In this document: piece by piece, positions 50,277 to 64,000 of the stretch
Layout of the letters: each line of letters starts with the position of its first letter
Numbering within the stretch: position 1 is the first letter of the stretch
Source: Amoebidium appalachense
Taxonomy: Eukaryota; Ichthyosporea
Assembly: GCA_963693365.1 (NCBI GenBank)
Contig: CAVNZM010000003.1
Coordinates: 11,098,001 to 11,162,000 of the forward strand
Length of the DNA: 64,000 nucleotides
Direction of reading: 5' to 3'
Position numbers and translations under genes: made by a program
Notes under the pieces: generated by a model
Databases searched by the model: none
What the model was told of the DNA's origin: nothing
Seen by the model: the letters and a program-made list of their open reading frames with translations, nothing else

Positions 50277-51386
50277 GGTGGGGGAGGGGCGCGGGGGGGG
50301 GGGGGGGGGGGGGCTTCGGTACGCAGTGAAGGAGAACGACAAAGAAATAGTGCAGGCACATCCAAACAAACACGCAGGGGAATTTCATGCAAGCCGCTGT
50401 TTTCTCTCCTCTCTTTCTTTTCCGTGGTGGTGGTGTTGGGGGAATGGGGTGGGGGGGGGGGGGGGGGGGGGGGGGAGGGATGTGTAGCCTCGTTTTACGG
50501 CTAGGGCTCTAACCACACTACTAGACCCCCTTCCACCCCCCCCCCCCCCTCCGCCCCCTCTGCCTCCCCCCTCCCCACTTCCCCCCTCCGCCCCAACACA
50601 CAAACATACCCCCCCCCCCCCCCCCCCCCCCCCCCCCACCCTCACCCCGCTCCCCCTACCCATCCACCCCCCTCTTGAGAAAGAAAAATCAAGACGTGGT
50701 ATGGGGAAGGCTCGTAGGAGGAAAGCATTATTCCGGTTTGTCAGTATCGGTTGAACGCAAATGGCTTACCTTTGCATTGTTAATCAGGCAACCGTGACGT
50801 CACCAAAGGTTGCCGTCAGCCGGAGGAACAGTCCGGACTCGTTGGCGGAGGAGATACACAATCCAGACTACTCAAAGTGGGTGCTGGCTGGCTCGTTGGG
50901 TGGCCTACATGTGTTTTTTATTTTCTTTTTCTTTTTTGTTTTTACGTTGTCTATTTCTTCCTTTCTTTCTTTTCTTTTTCTTCTTTTTATTTATCCTTTT
51001 TAATTTTTTTCCTTTTTATTTCGTTCTTTCTTTTTTTTGGGGGGGGGGGGGGGGGGGGGGGGGGGTATGTTGTTGTTGGGGAGGGGGAGGGGGGGGGGGG
51101 GAGCTCTGGATAGAGAGGGGTAATTAAGGATGTGGACCCTTGAAGTATGATTGAAAGGGGGGAAAACAAACAACAGTATTGTGACTTGGGCCTAGGGCGG
51201 GGAAGGGGGGGGGGGGCAGGGAGTTTCTTTGGGGGCCCAACAGGGGGATGGGGAGTGGAAGAGGAAGGGGGGGGGGGGGGGGGGGGGGGGAGGAGGGGGG
51301 GGGGACTTCTCAACGGAACAATATGGGGTACTATGTAGAAGCAAGGGTAAGGGGACTGTAGGTTGGGGAGATGGGTGCCTAAGTGT

Positions 51387-51423
<37 letters not shown>

Positions 51424-51605
51424 GGGGGGGGGAGGGGGGGGACTTGCGGCGTATATCGATATTAACCTCATGTTGACATACCCACACACATGCGCGACTG
51501 CGTGCGCGCACACACGCACTCACACATACATCCACATACGCTCAAAGAAACACACGCGCACACACTCACACACACACAAACACACAAACACACACACAAT
51601 CACTC

Positions 51606-51658
<53 letters not shown>

Positions 51659-51904
51659 ACACACACACACACACACACAGTGTGGTGGTTACCAAGAAGC
51701 ATGCATCAAGGGGGCTTAAACGCAAGTCAACGGTAACCTTCCTGCAAAATCTCATGGTACGAAGAACAGTGTTTCAGTTTCCCTTCATTAAATCGTCTTC
51801 TTCTTTTCTTCTTTTTTCTTTTTTCCCATTTTGCGTTTTCGTTTGTTCGTGTAGTTTTTTTTTTGTTTTTTTTTTTGTTTTGTTTTGTTTTTTTTTGTTT
51901 TTTT

Positions 51905-51938
<34 letters not shown>

Positions 51939-52383
51939 TATTCCTCTTCTTCCATAGTAAAATAGTCCCCCCCTTTATAGCTGCACATTATAATGCATGT
52001 ATAATAAAATATTCCCCTCTCTCTCTTTTTCTTTTCTTTCTTTTCTTCCTTTTTTTTTCTTCTTTTTTTTTCTTTTTTGTGAGGTGTTTGTTGTTGAGTA
52101 GTTCAGTCAGTGGAGCATCTTAAGCAATCTTTTGATCCACTAAAAGACAGCTTAAAGAACCAGATTAATGGTTGTCCAAAGAAAACGGATAATTCTTATA
52201 CCACACAATTACGCAAACAACATACACACCATATACACACAAACACACACGGCCATGCATGGATAGCACATACACGCAGAGGCACACACACACACAGAGA
52301 GAGAAAGAGATGGATGAGAACACAGAAGGCATGCACACCTGCACACATAAGCACATACACACACACGTGTGCACGCACGCATG

Positions 52384-52417
<34 letters not shown>

Positions 52418-52491
52418 CACATACACATACACACAACACACACACACACTCTCTCTCTCTCTTACTCACTCCCTTGCTCACTAACACACAA

Positions 52492-52524
<33 letters not shown>

Positions 52525-52548
52525 CAAACTCACACACACACACACACG

Positions 52549-52615
<67 letters not shown>

Positions 52616-52692
52616 GAATGACTCAGACAGCCGGACTGCCAAAAGAGAGCACAGTGCTATCAGTCTCCCCCAAAGAGCATTTCTCCGTGAGG

Positions 52693-52733
<41 letters not shown>

Positions 52734-52823
52734 CCCCCCCCTCCCGGCCCCCGCCCCTCTACCCCTGCCCCTCTAGGCCCACTCCCTCACCCACAACTCG
52801 TGTACTGTGTGGATGACTTGAAA

Positions 52824-52856
<33 letters not shown>

Positions 52857-53839
52857 TTGAGTATGGGCTTTGCTCGTAGTGCATATATTTACTTTGTATG
52901 TTCTGCAAAATCCGTGTTATGTTGCCCTTCGTCACTGTGTACCTCGTGCTCTGTAACACATTCTACTTCCCCTCGTGCTCTGTAACACATTCTACCCCCC
53001 CCCCCCCCCCCCCCCCCACCACCACCACCACCACCACCACTACACCACCCACACCCCCCACACACACACACACTGCTGTTGTATAAAGATGGGCAGTCCA
53101 CATAGTTAGATGAATGGGTGAGTGGATGTATATGTGTTTAAGAGGGGTGTGGGAGTGTGGGGGGCGGAGGGGGGGGGGGGGGGGGGGATGGAGGAGGTGT
53201 GTGTGTGGGGGGGGGGGGGGGGGGGGGGGGGGGGCTCTGCTTGGAAAATGCCTCATAGATTCTGTTTTTCATACGGGTTGATGGGGTTGTCAGACTATGG
53301 TTACAGTAGAAGGTTTTTTTTGTTTTTGGGGAAAGTGGGTGGGAAGAAGAAGGGGGTGTTGGGGGGGGGGAGGGGGGAGGAGGGGTGGAGGCGGTGCAAT
53401 GTATGTGTGGGTGTAGACGGCAGGAGGGGCACATATGTGGGGCAGAGGGAGAAATGGGTGTGGGACAGAGCGCGGGGGGGGGGGGGGGGGGGGGGGGGAG
53501 AGGATGGCGGTTGGGGGGTGGGGGGGGAGGGGGGGAGGGGGGAGGGGGAGGGGAGAGGAGGGAGGGAGGAAGGGAGGGGGGAATAGCAGTATGGTGTGCC
53601 GTGAGTCTGCTTTTTGCTAATCTAGCTTGTATCTGTGTGCGTCTGTAAGTGTTTGTGTCTGCCTAACATGACCTGTACGTACCTTTGTGTGTCTGTGTGT
53701 GTCTGTGTGTATGTGTGTGGGTGGGTGGGTGGGTGTGCTTTGCGTGTACGTATACGTTTTCTTGTGTGTGTGTGTGTGTGTGCGTGTATGTGTGTGTCTA
53801 CTATTGACTAATCTAGCATGTATGTGCGCGCGTGTGTGT

Positions 53840-53910
<71 letters not shown>

Positions 53911-54231
53911 GTGCTTGTGTGTGTGTGTGTGTGTGTGTGTGTGTCGACTAATTACTTATGTTTGTGTGTGCCACAGATGCGTGAGGGTCACGAAGATGCG
54001 CTGTCGACAAACTCACAGATCAAGATTGAGGAGGAGAGGCCGGGAAAGAGGAAGACGAGGTGGCCAAACTGGATGGTGCGTGTATTAGCCCCTTGTAGCG
54101 TTATAGTGTTTCATCTTAATTTTTGATTGGTAGTTTAATGTGTATTTATGGTCTTTCAATGTTTTGTTGCACTTAAATTTATGTACTTATTTATTTATTT
54201 CATTATCATCATCATTATTATTACTCTAATT

Positions 54232-54291
<60 letters not shown>

Positions 54292-54730
54292 CGGCCCCTC
54301 CCCCCTCCTCCCCCCCCCCCCCTCCCCGGGCAGGCCGTTAATCATTGCTATGCTCACTGTGTATTCGGGAGAGAGGGGGGGGGGGAGGGGGGGGGGGGAG
54401 AGAGAGGTGTGTCTGTGCGTGTGTGTGTTTGCGTGCTTGTGTGTGTTTGTGTGGTGTGGGGGGGGGGGGGGGGGGGGGGGCACGTGTGTGCACGTGTGTG
54501 CTCCGGGTGTGTGCGCGAACACATCTAGGATTCTGTATGTGTTCCCTTAAATCCTTAAATGTTGGGCATAGCTTATACACCTGCATTTATGTACGCCTGT
54601 GTACCCTTGTTCGGATTTATGCAAATAGATGACCCCCCCCCCCCCCCCCCCCCCCCGCCACTACCACCAGCAAGTCAACACTGACACACGCGCACACACA
54701 TGCACGTACAGTACACGTACACACACAGAA

Positions 54731-54786
<56 letters not shown>

Positions 54787-54887
54787 GCCTGTTCAACTGG
54801 ACCAGGTCCATGCTTGACACGCTTGTGCCCGTGACGTATCCGCTGGTTGCCGTCGTCTGTGCGGTGTTGAACGCACTCATACCAGGT

Positions 54888-54974
<87 letters not shown>

Positions 54975-56015
54975 GTATGTTGCAAAGAATGGGGGAGGGG
55001 GGAGGGAGGGGGAGCGGGGGGCTGCACATGAGTGACGGCATCACACCCGCTCTGTGTGAGTTTGTGCCGTATTGCTGGTCTTATGCTGGGAATAGAGAGG
55101 GGGTGGAGAGGATTAAGTGTTGTGGTGTATCTTGGTGGTGTTTTCTCTTTTTTTCTTTTTTTTTTTTTTTTTTTTTTTTTTTTCTTTGGGGGGGGGGGGG
55201 GGGATAATGGGCTATAACCCTTTCCTTGGCCATTCGCAGTTAATTCACAACCTCGTCTATGCTCTCTTTTCATATCTACAATCACTTCTAACCATGTTTT
55301 CCAAAAACATCAAGTATAACACTATCATATTTATAACATTTAACATATAACATTTATAACATTTTACTCCACCCTCAATGCACCATTCACGCGTTCATTC
55401 AAACCTCGCCCCCCACCCTGCCCACGTCAACGATCATTATACAGTTAACTTTTAAATTTACCATGAAACTTAAGTAATTAACATTTCCCCTTCATCCGTC
55501 GCCCAGGCACGATGCTTGCCGCGTTCTCCTTCCTCGTCCTCCGCCATTCAGCGTTGATCTACCGTGAAGCGGAGGATGAGCCAATCAGATCGCAGATCGG
55601 GTGGTGGGGCCGATTAGGGCTGTTTGGGGCCAATCTCGCGATCGGGCTCATGCAGCTGTTTAGCGCGGTGGTGGTGGTCGGGTGGATGTGGAGTGTTATA
55701 TGGGCAGTGCTATTGGTCAAACAGTCAGGTATGTGCGTGTGTGTGTTTTCTTCCCCCCCCCCCCCCCCCCCCCCCCTTTTTTTTTTCTCTGGGGGGGGGG
55801 AAGGGGGGGGGGAGTGGAGTGTTATATGGGCTGTGCTGTTGGTCAAACAATCAGGTATGTATGTGTGTATACGTGGGTGTGCTTGTGTGTGTGTTGGAGG
55901 GTGGGGAGGGGGGGGGAGGAGGCGGGAGGGGGGGGGGGGGAGGGGGAAGGAGGAGAAGGGGAGGGGGGGGGGGGATGTGGAGTGCCGTATGGGCAGTGTT
56001 GTTGGTCAAGCAGTC

Positions 56016-56046
<31 letters not shown>

Positions 56047-56299
56047 ATGTGGTTTTCCTTGTTCTTTTTTTGAGGTTCGTTAAACATGTAAACACACGGA
56101 GAGAGAGAGAGAGGGAGGGAGTGGGGGGAGGGAATGGGAGGAGGGAGGGAGGGGAGAGGGAGAGGGAGAGGGAGAGGGAGAGGGAGAGGCAGGGAGAGAG
56201 AACACACAGGTTGACACACACACACATGGATTTTTATTTGTTTTTGTTTTTTTGGTTGCTTTTTTCCTTTTTGTTTTTGTTTTTATTTTTATTTTTTTT

Positions 56300-56338
<39 letters not shown>

Positions 56339-56510
56339 AGAAAGGGCACTTTACTTTCCCTTACGAACCGGTACCTACAAAGGGACAAACCTGGGTGCAA
56401 CACACGCACAGATAGAGGGGGGGGGGGGGGGGGGGGGGAAGGAGGAGAAGGGGGGGGGGGGGGGGGGGGATGTGGAGCGCCGTATGGGCAGTGTTGTTGG
56501 TCAATCAGTC

Positions 56511-56545
<35 letters not shown>

Positions 56546-56660
56546 ATGTGGTTTTCCTTATTCTTTTTTTGAGGTTCGTTAAACATGCAAACACGCGGTG
56601 AGAGAGAGGGTGGGGGGGGGGGGTAGGAGGAGGCAGAGGGAGAGGGAGAGATAAAGAGAT

Positions 56661-56692
<32 letters not shown>

Positions 56693-56915
56693 ACACACAG
56701 GTTGACACACACAACACACGCACGCACACACATGTATTTTTAAATCATTTTTTTTTTTTTTTTTTTTTTTTTTCCTTTTTATTGTTTTTATTTTCTGTGG
56801 GGGGGGGGGGTTGGGGGGGGGGGGGGGGGTTTACTTTCTCTTACGAACCGGTACCTACAAAGGGACGAGCGTGGGTGTATGCGCGACACACACACACACA
56901 CAGAGATAGAAGGGG

Positions 56916-56957
<42 letters not shown>

Positions 56958-57130
56958 CACCGCTTTTCATTTTGTTTGGAATTATATACTTGCATTTCCG
57001 TTTGTTCTTTACAGGTTTGACCCCTCGTTTCCTTGTTTTTTTATGTGCAGAACACTTCGAGGAATTGAGGGAATGGTACAAGGAAAACGACAGGTCGCAA
57101 CAGCAACGAAGGACTACGATGGGCGTCTGA
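48873..57130 (+). CDS. Spec3/Stum-family membrane protein
   Basis: Exons: 48873..48935, 50788..50880, 53977..54075, 54783..54891, 55507..55728, 57051..57130 (TGA 57128-57130); 666 nt, 221 residues, all phases consistent. The N-terminal ~85 residues are polar (start [21 protein letters not shown] less the last residue). The core has a hydrophobic stretch ending [19 protein letters not shown], then [19 protein letters not shown] and [17 protein letters not shown], then a charged tail [15 protein letters not shown]. The NxLIPGLGT turn and GLxQLxxxxxxxGWxWSxxWxxxL block are the signature of the Spec3/Stum family (sea-urchin Spec3, fly stum, a mechanosensory mediator). The role here is inferred from family only. 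The 53977-57130 exons are firm; the first two exons rest on phase, open frame and splice signals, and the donor at 50880 (gtgctg) is weak. The donor at 54891 opens directly into (GT)n. Confidence 0.82.
52795..52997 (+). repeat. dispersed repeat copy, diverged, in Spec3-family gene
   Basis: gtactgtgtggatgacttga, gagtatgggctttgctcgta, ctgtgtacctcgtgctctg and a C-run end. The terminal block cctcgtgctctgtaacacat is itself duplicated. Intron 2, sense strand. Confidence 0.7.
54727..54971 (+). repeat. (CA)n and (GT)n arrays flanking Spec3 exon 54783-54891
   Basis: The CA array ends at the acceptor AG (54781-54782). The GT array begins at the donor (54892). The 109-nt exon is thus sandwiched between complementary repeats. 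Confidence 0.97.
55815..56920 (+). repeat. tandem partial copies of the Spec3 core-exon end, including a ~495 bp tandem duplication
   Basis: The last ~45 nt of exon 55507-55728 with its donor recurs at 55815-55858 (donor caggtatgt intact), 55974-56020 and 56469-56515. The last two begin two tandem units of about 495 bp (55974-56468 and 56469-~56920). These also share aaattgtatgtggttttcct, aggttgacacacac and cttacgaaccggtacctaca blocks. All lie within the last intron. Confidence 0.85.
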
Positions 57131-61351
<4,221 letters not shown>

Positions 61352-62590
61352 TCACACCGCCGCTTTCGCATTCGTGCGCACCAACGCACCCAGGAATGTC
61401 TGCGCCGCATGGAGCCCCGCCCTATCATTCGACACTCTCAGTCTGCTCCTCAATATATCCCCCAACACATCCACCTCATTCTCCCCTGCATCCCCATCCT
61501 TCTCCACCCTGTCCATCTCCGACGCGGAAGGCTCCGGAACGTACCGGAACGCCGCCGTCACGCGCTCGCTCATCCCTTTAACCACCTGCGTGTCGCAAGA
61601 AAGGAGCACAGCGTTCTGCTTGGTTGGGTTGGGCTGGTAGACGCATGAGGCGAGGCGGGTGAGGAGAAGGACTTTCTGGGTTCCCTTCTGGAGGAATCGG
61701 AGGCAATGTTTCCCTTGCACCTTGAATATCTCCACTGTGCCGTAGCCGTAATCCTGCCATTCCGACCCACGGCGATTGTACAGCTTCATACCGGGAAGGG
61801 AGAGATATTTGGGTAGCTGGGTCTTTTCAATCTGCCCCACTGCCTCCGTTTTCTCCCTGAGGAAGTCAATGAACCGCCACGCAAACCCATCTTTTCCGTT
61901 TCCCGTCTCTACTCCCTCCTTCCCATTCGTATTTGTGATGTTGGCGCTGGCTGGGCCACCGGTGGTTGTAGTAGATGGCGATGGGGTGCTGGGCACAACA
62001 ACCCCTTCATCATCTCCCTCCTCTTTCCTGTTCACTTCCTCCTCCTCCCCCTCCGACTCCAAATCGCTCTCCTCCCCCTTGCTTTCCTCTTTCTCTCCCT
62101 CCGAATCCTCCTCATGTTCCTCGTATATCTCAACGTCGTTTCTCACTTTTCGCACCAACTCTCTCAGCGCGTAGACCTTCCTCCCGCCGCTTTTCCCGGC
62201 AACGGCAACGGACAACAAAACCGCTCCCTGCACCGGATAAAGCGTAAACCTCGTCATTTCGGCGGTGATTCTGTGTGACCATACGGGGGCGGCACCAAGA
62301 CTCTGAGAGAGTTCCACCCACTTTACATCCTCCTTGATGAATTTGTTCCACGTTGGCTTGTAGGCGCCTCCATCTCCATCCTCCTTTCGCTGGACAAATG
62401 TGGTGTCTGCGCTGAAGCTCTCCGTCACGCGCCTCCAACACTTGAGGGTACCCCTGCCCACATCCACCCACCATTCTTCCTTGCTGCGAAACTCGTAAAG
62501 AACGATGTTTGGGTACTCAAAGAGAGGGGTGAGGGTAACTTCGTCGAGGGGTTTGTCGCTCGAAGGCCGAAGGTCAACTTTTGGCTTCAT
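61352..62590 (-). CDS. intronless protein with two RanBD (PH-like) segments and acidic linker
   Basis: Uninterrupted frame of 412 residues from ATG 62590 (MKPKVDLRPSSDKPLDEVTL) to TGA 61352-61354. The frame stays open 26 codons further upstream, but MKPKVDL follows an A/T-rich leader and starts the conserved-looking part. Residues ~28-55 (IVLYEFRSKEEWWVDVGRG) and ~285-310 (MKLYNRRGSEWQDYGYGTV) both match the LYxF..EWxxxGxG.. opening of Ran-binding (RanBP1-type) PH folds. The second is followed by a basic strand and CLRFLQK. Between them, residues ~150-205 are rich in Glu/Asp, then Ser/Thr-rich. A Ran- or nuclear-transport link is inferred from these motifs only; a generic PH-superfamily protein is the alternative. 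It is the only gene here without introns and its base composition is free of simple repeats. Confidence 0.75.
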   Translation of the reverse strand: MKPKVDLRPSSDKPLDEVTLTPLFEYPNIVLYEFRSKEEWWVDVGRGTLKCWRRVTESFSADTTFVQRKEDGDGGAYKPTWNKFIKEDVKWVELSQSLGAAPVWSHRITAEMTRFTLYPVQGAVLLSVAVAGKSGGRKVYALRELVRKVRNDVEIYEEHEEDSEGEKEESKGEESDLESEGEEEEVNRKEEGDDEGVVVPSTPSPSTTTTGGPASANITNTNGKEGVETGNGKDGFAWRFIDFLREKTEAVGQIEKTQLPKYLSLPGMKLYNRRGSEWQDYGYGTVEIFKVQGKHCLRFLQKGTQKVLLLTRLASCVYQPNPTKQNAVLLSCDTQVVKGMSERVTAAFRYVPEPSASEMDRVEKDGDAGENEVDVLGDILRSRLRVSNDRAGLHAAQTFLGALVRTNAKAAV

Positions 62591-63164
62591 GATGTTGAGA
62601 GAGAAAAAAAAATGTATGGTGGTGTGTGGATGGGGATCGTGTGTTTCAAGAAAACAAGAATAGCACACGCAAGAAGAAAGGGTGGAACTTAGTAAGTGCT
62701 GGTCTCGGAAAAGAATGCACAGTGTCTCTCTTATGATTTGAGGTGAAAAGGTTGTAAGCTTTAAAGCTGGTGCAGTTCAATGTACAACAGCAATGCAAAT
62801 AGCCTTTAGCAGGTACAAGATTTATAAAAACATGGCATTCTCAAAAGAAAAAATAAATTTATAATACCCAAGCTTCGCGAAAAGTGAACGAGGAGGACTC
62901 GGCTGTGCGCGCCAAATCTGTAGTAGAGACATAAAAACATACATTCTAGAAAAGGCAGATCGTGTAGTAATCGGGAGCTTCGTGTGAATAAATCGCGCTT
63001 CATAGTGTTGACCAGTGACAATCCGATTGCGATTTGAGATGTGATATGTGAGCCGCTTGTTGAAATGGCCGCCGTGAGAGTTACGTAATCCTTAGTGATT
63101 ACGTCATCGCGAGTCATGCCATTATGAGAGAGAGAGAGAGAGAGTGGGGGGGAGAGAAAGGGAG
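62591..63164. other. upstream region of the RanBD-like gene
   Basis: Unique sequence; no recognisable promoter element and no frame supported. Confidence 0.5.
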
Positions 63165-63897
63165 CTCTGGGCGGCTCTATACCGTACCCAAATACCCAAA
63201 CCCAAACCCAGATTTTAAACCCAGATGTCACGCATGCGGCATGACCGCTGCTTCGCACAACGCCTAAGTATTATAAAGAAACAAAGAATATATACTATAA
63301 TAAAGCATTAAAAAACATACAAATATTAATGTTGCGAAATAAGATAATATTTTTAGGCCGAAATACCAGAAATATGCTTAGCATCTTAGTTCTTGGCGTT
63401 TTCTTACTTCATCTTGTTGTCGCTAAGATTTGGGTTTGGGTTTAGGACTCTGGAAGACCCCCCCCCCCCCCCCCCCCTCCCCTCAATATCATACTGTGCA
63501 GCATTAATAAGGTGATCTAGGATAGTCATCTTAAAACGGATATATTGAGGAAGAGAGGAAGAAAAGAGAATTAAACCGCCAATAACCTCCGGTTCTAATA
63601 CGTTAGCTGACAGGTTGCACTTATTGATAGATATGCAGCCCCTATCCCAAACCCAGATTCTGGACCATGAAACCCAAATTACCTGCCTTATTTGGAAAAG
63701 ATGTGTTATCAATTGGCGCTTTTCTTATAAGATTCAGGTGCTTGATGGTGATCTATGGCATATCCGACCACGCGATGATTGGTAGCAGATTGAAACGCAA
63801 TATTTCGCTATCCAATCGACCGTCAGTACTAATATTAAATCTAGGAATCTGGGTTTGGGTTTGGGTATTTGGGTACGGTATAGCCGCCCAGAGTGGG
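63165..63897. mobile_element. small inverted-repeat (MITE-like) element with CCCAAA/TTTGGG termini
   Basis: ctctgggcggctctataccg followed by tacccaaatacccaaaccc (63165-63216) is matched in reverse by gggtttgggtatttgggtac and ggtatagccgcccagag (63849-63897). Internal degenerate pieces (gggtttgggtttaggactct at 63427; atcccaaacccagattctgg at 63640) and a poly-C run lie between. No coding capacity is evident. Confidence 0.7.
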
Positions 63898-64000
63898 CGT
63901 GTGTGTTAAGCTTATGTGTAGGTGTGCTTTTACGTGCAAACATTTGCCAAACTGAAACTTGAGCGGGATTTATTAGGGCCTAGATTAGTGGAGTAGCTTA

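Noticed and set aside
63165-63897. True telomere
   Set aside because: Only a few CCCAAA units in inverted pairs within unique sequence.

Overview
The window is nuclear DNA of an intron-rich eukaryote. Six protein-coding loci with GT-AG (and one apparent GC-AG) introns can be assembled. Between the exons lies extreme low-complexity DNA: poly-C/poly-G runs of tens of bases, (CA/GT)n, (CT/GA)n, (GGCA)n and (CACG)n arrays. The presence of a Spec3/Stum-family membrane protein, an MPLKIP (TTDN1)-type C-terminal motif and a THAP-plus-DDE transposase fits a holozoan or other intron-rich opisthokont or protist. The sequence alone does not fix the lineage. Most long open frames here are poly-Pro, poly-Gly, CVCV, HTHT or SLSL translations of simple repeats and are not genes. 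|| Layout: 1-1823 (-) is the middle of a fumarylacetoacetate-hydrolase (FAH) family gene running off the left edge. 6030-11992 (+) is its paralogue, head-to-head with it and complete except for a first exon that I cannot place. 12617-16706 is bounded by near-identical ~170-190 bp inverted repeats and contains a gutted Ty1/copia element. 16707-20100 is mostly unique or repeat DNA with a fold-back element and one unrecognised short frame. 20104-24141 (+) and 27345-32780 (-) are convergent paralogues for a multi-pass, 7TM-receptor-like protein. They share intron positions, intron phases and two exact internal exon lengths (259 and 393 nt). Between them sit a tRNA-derived SINE head, a ~110 bp tandem repeat and a decayed second copy of the last exon. 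34487-35990 is a broken THAP/DDE transposase. 39621-47408 (-) is a Gly/Gln-rich gene ending in an MPLKIP-type motif. It is divergently arranged with a six-exon Spec3/Stum-family gene at 48873-57130 (+). 61352-62590 (-) is an intronless gene with two RanBD-like segments. 63165-63897 is a small inverted-repeat element. || The most notable pattern is a dispersed ~150-340 nt repeat, conserved around gatgggctctgcttat and gtacttcgtac and ending at a poly-C run. It lies in nine introns of five genes, always in the sense orientation of its host. That suggests an introner-like element or an intron-encoded RNA. Two genes also carry tandem copies of exon edges together with their splice site. Many splice sites abut CA or GT microsatellites directly.
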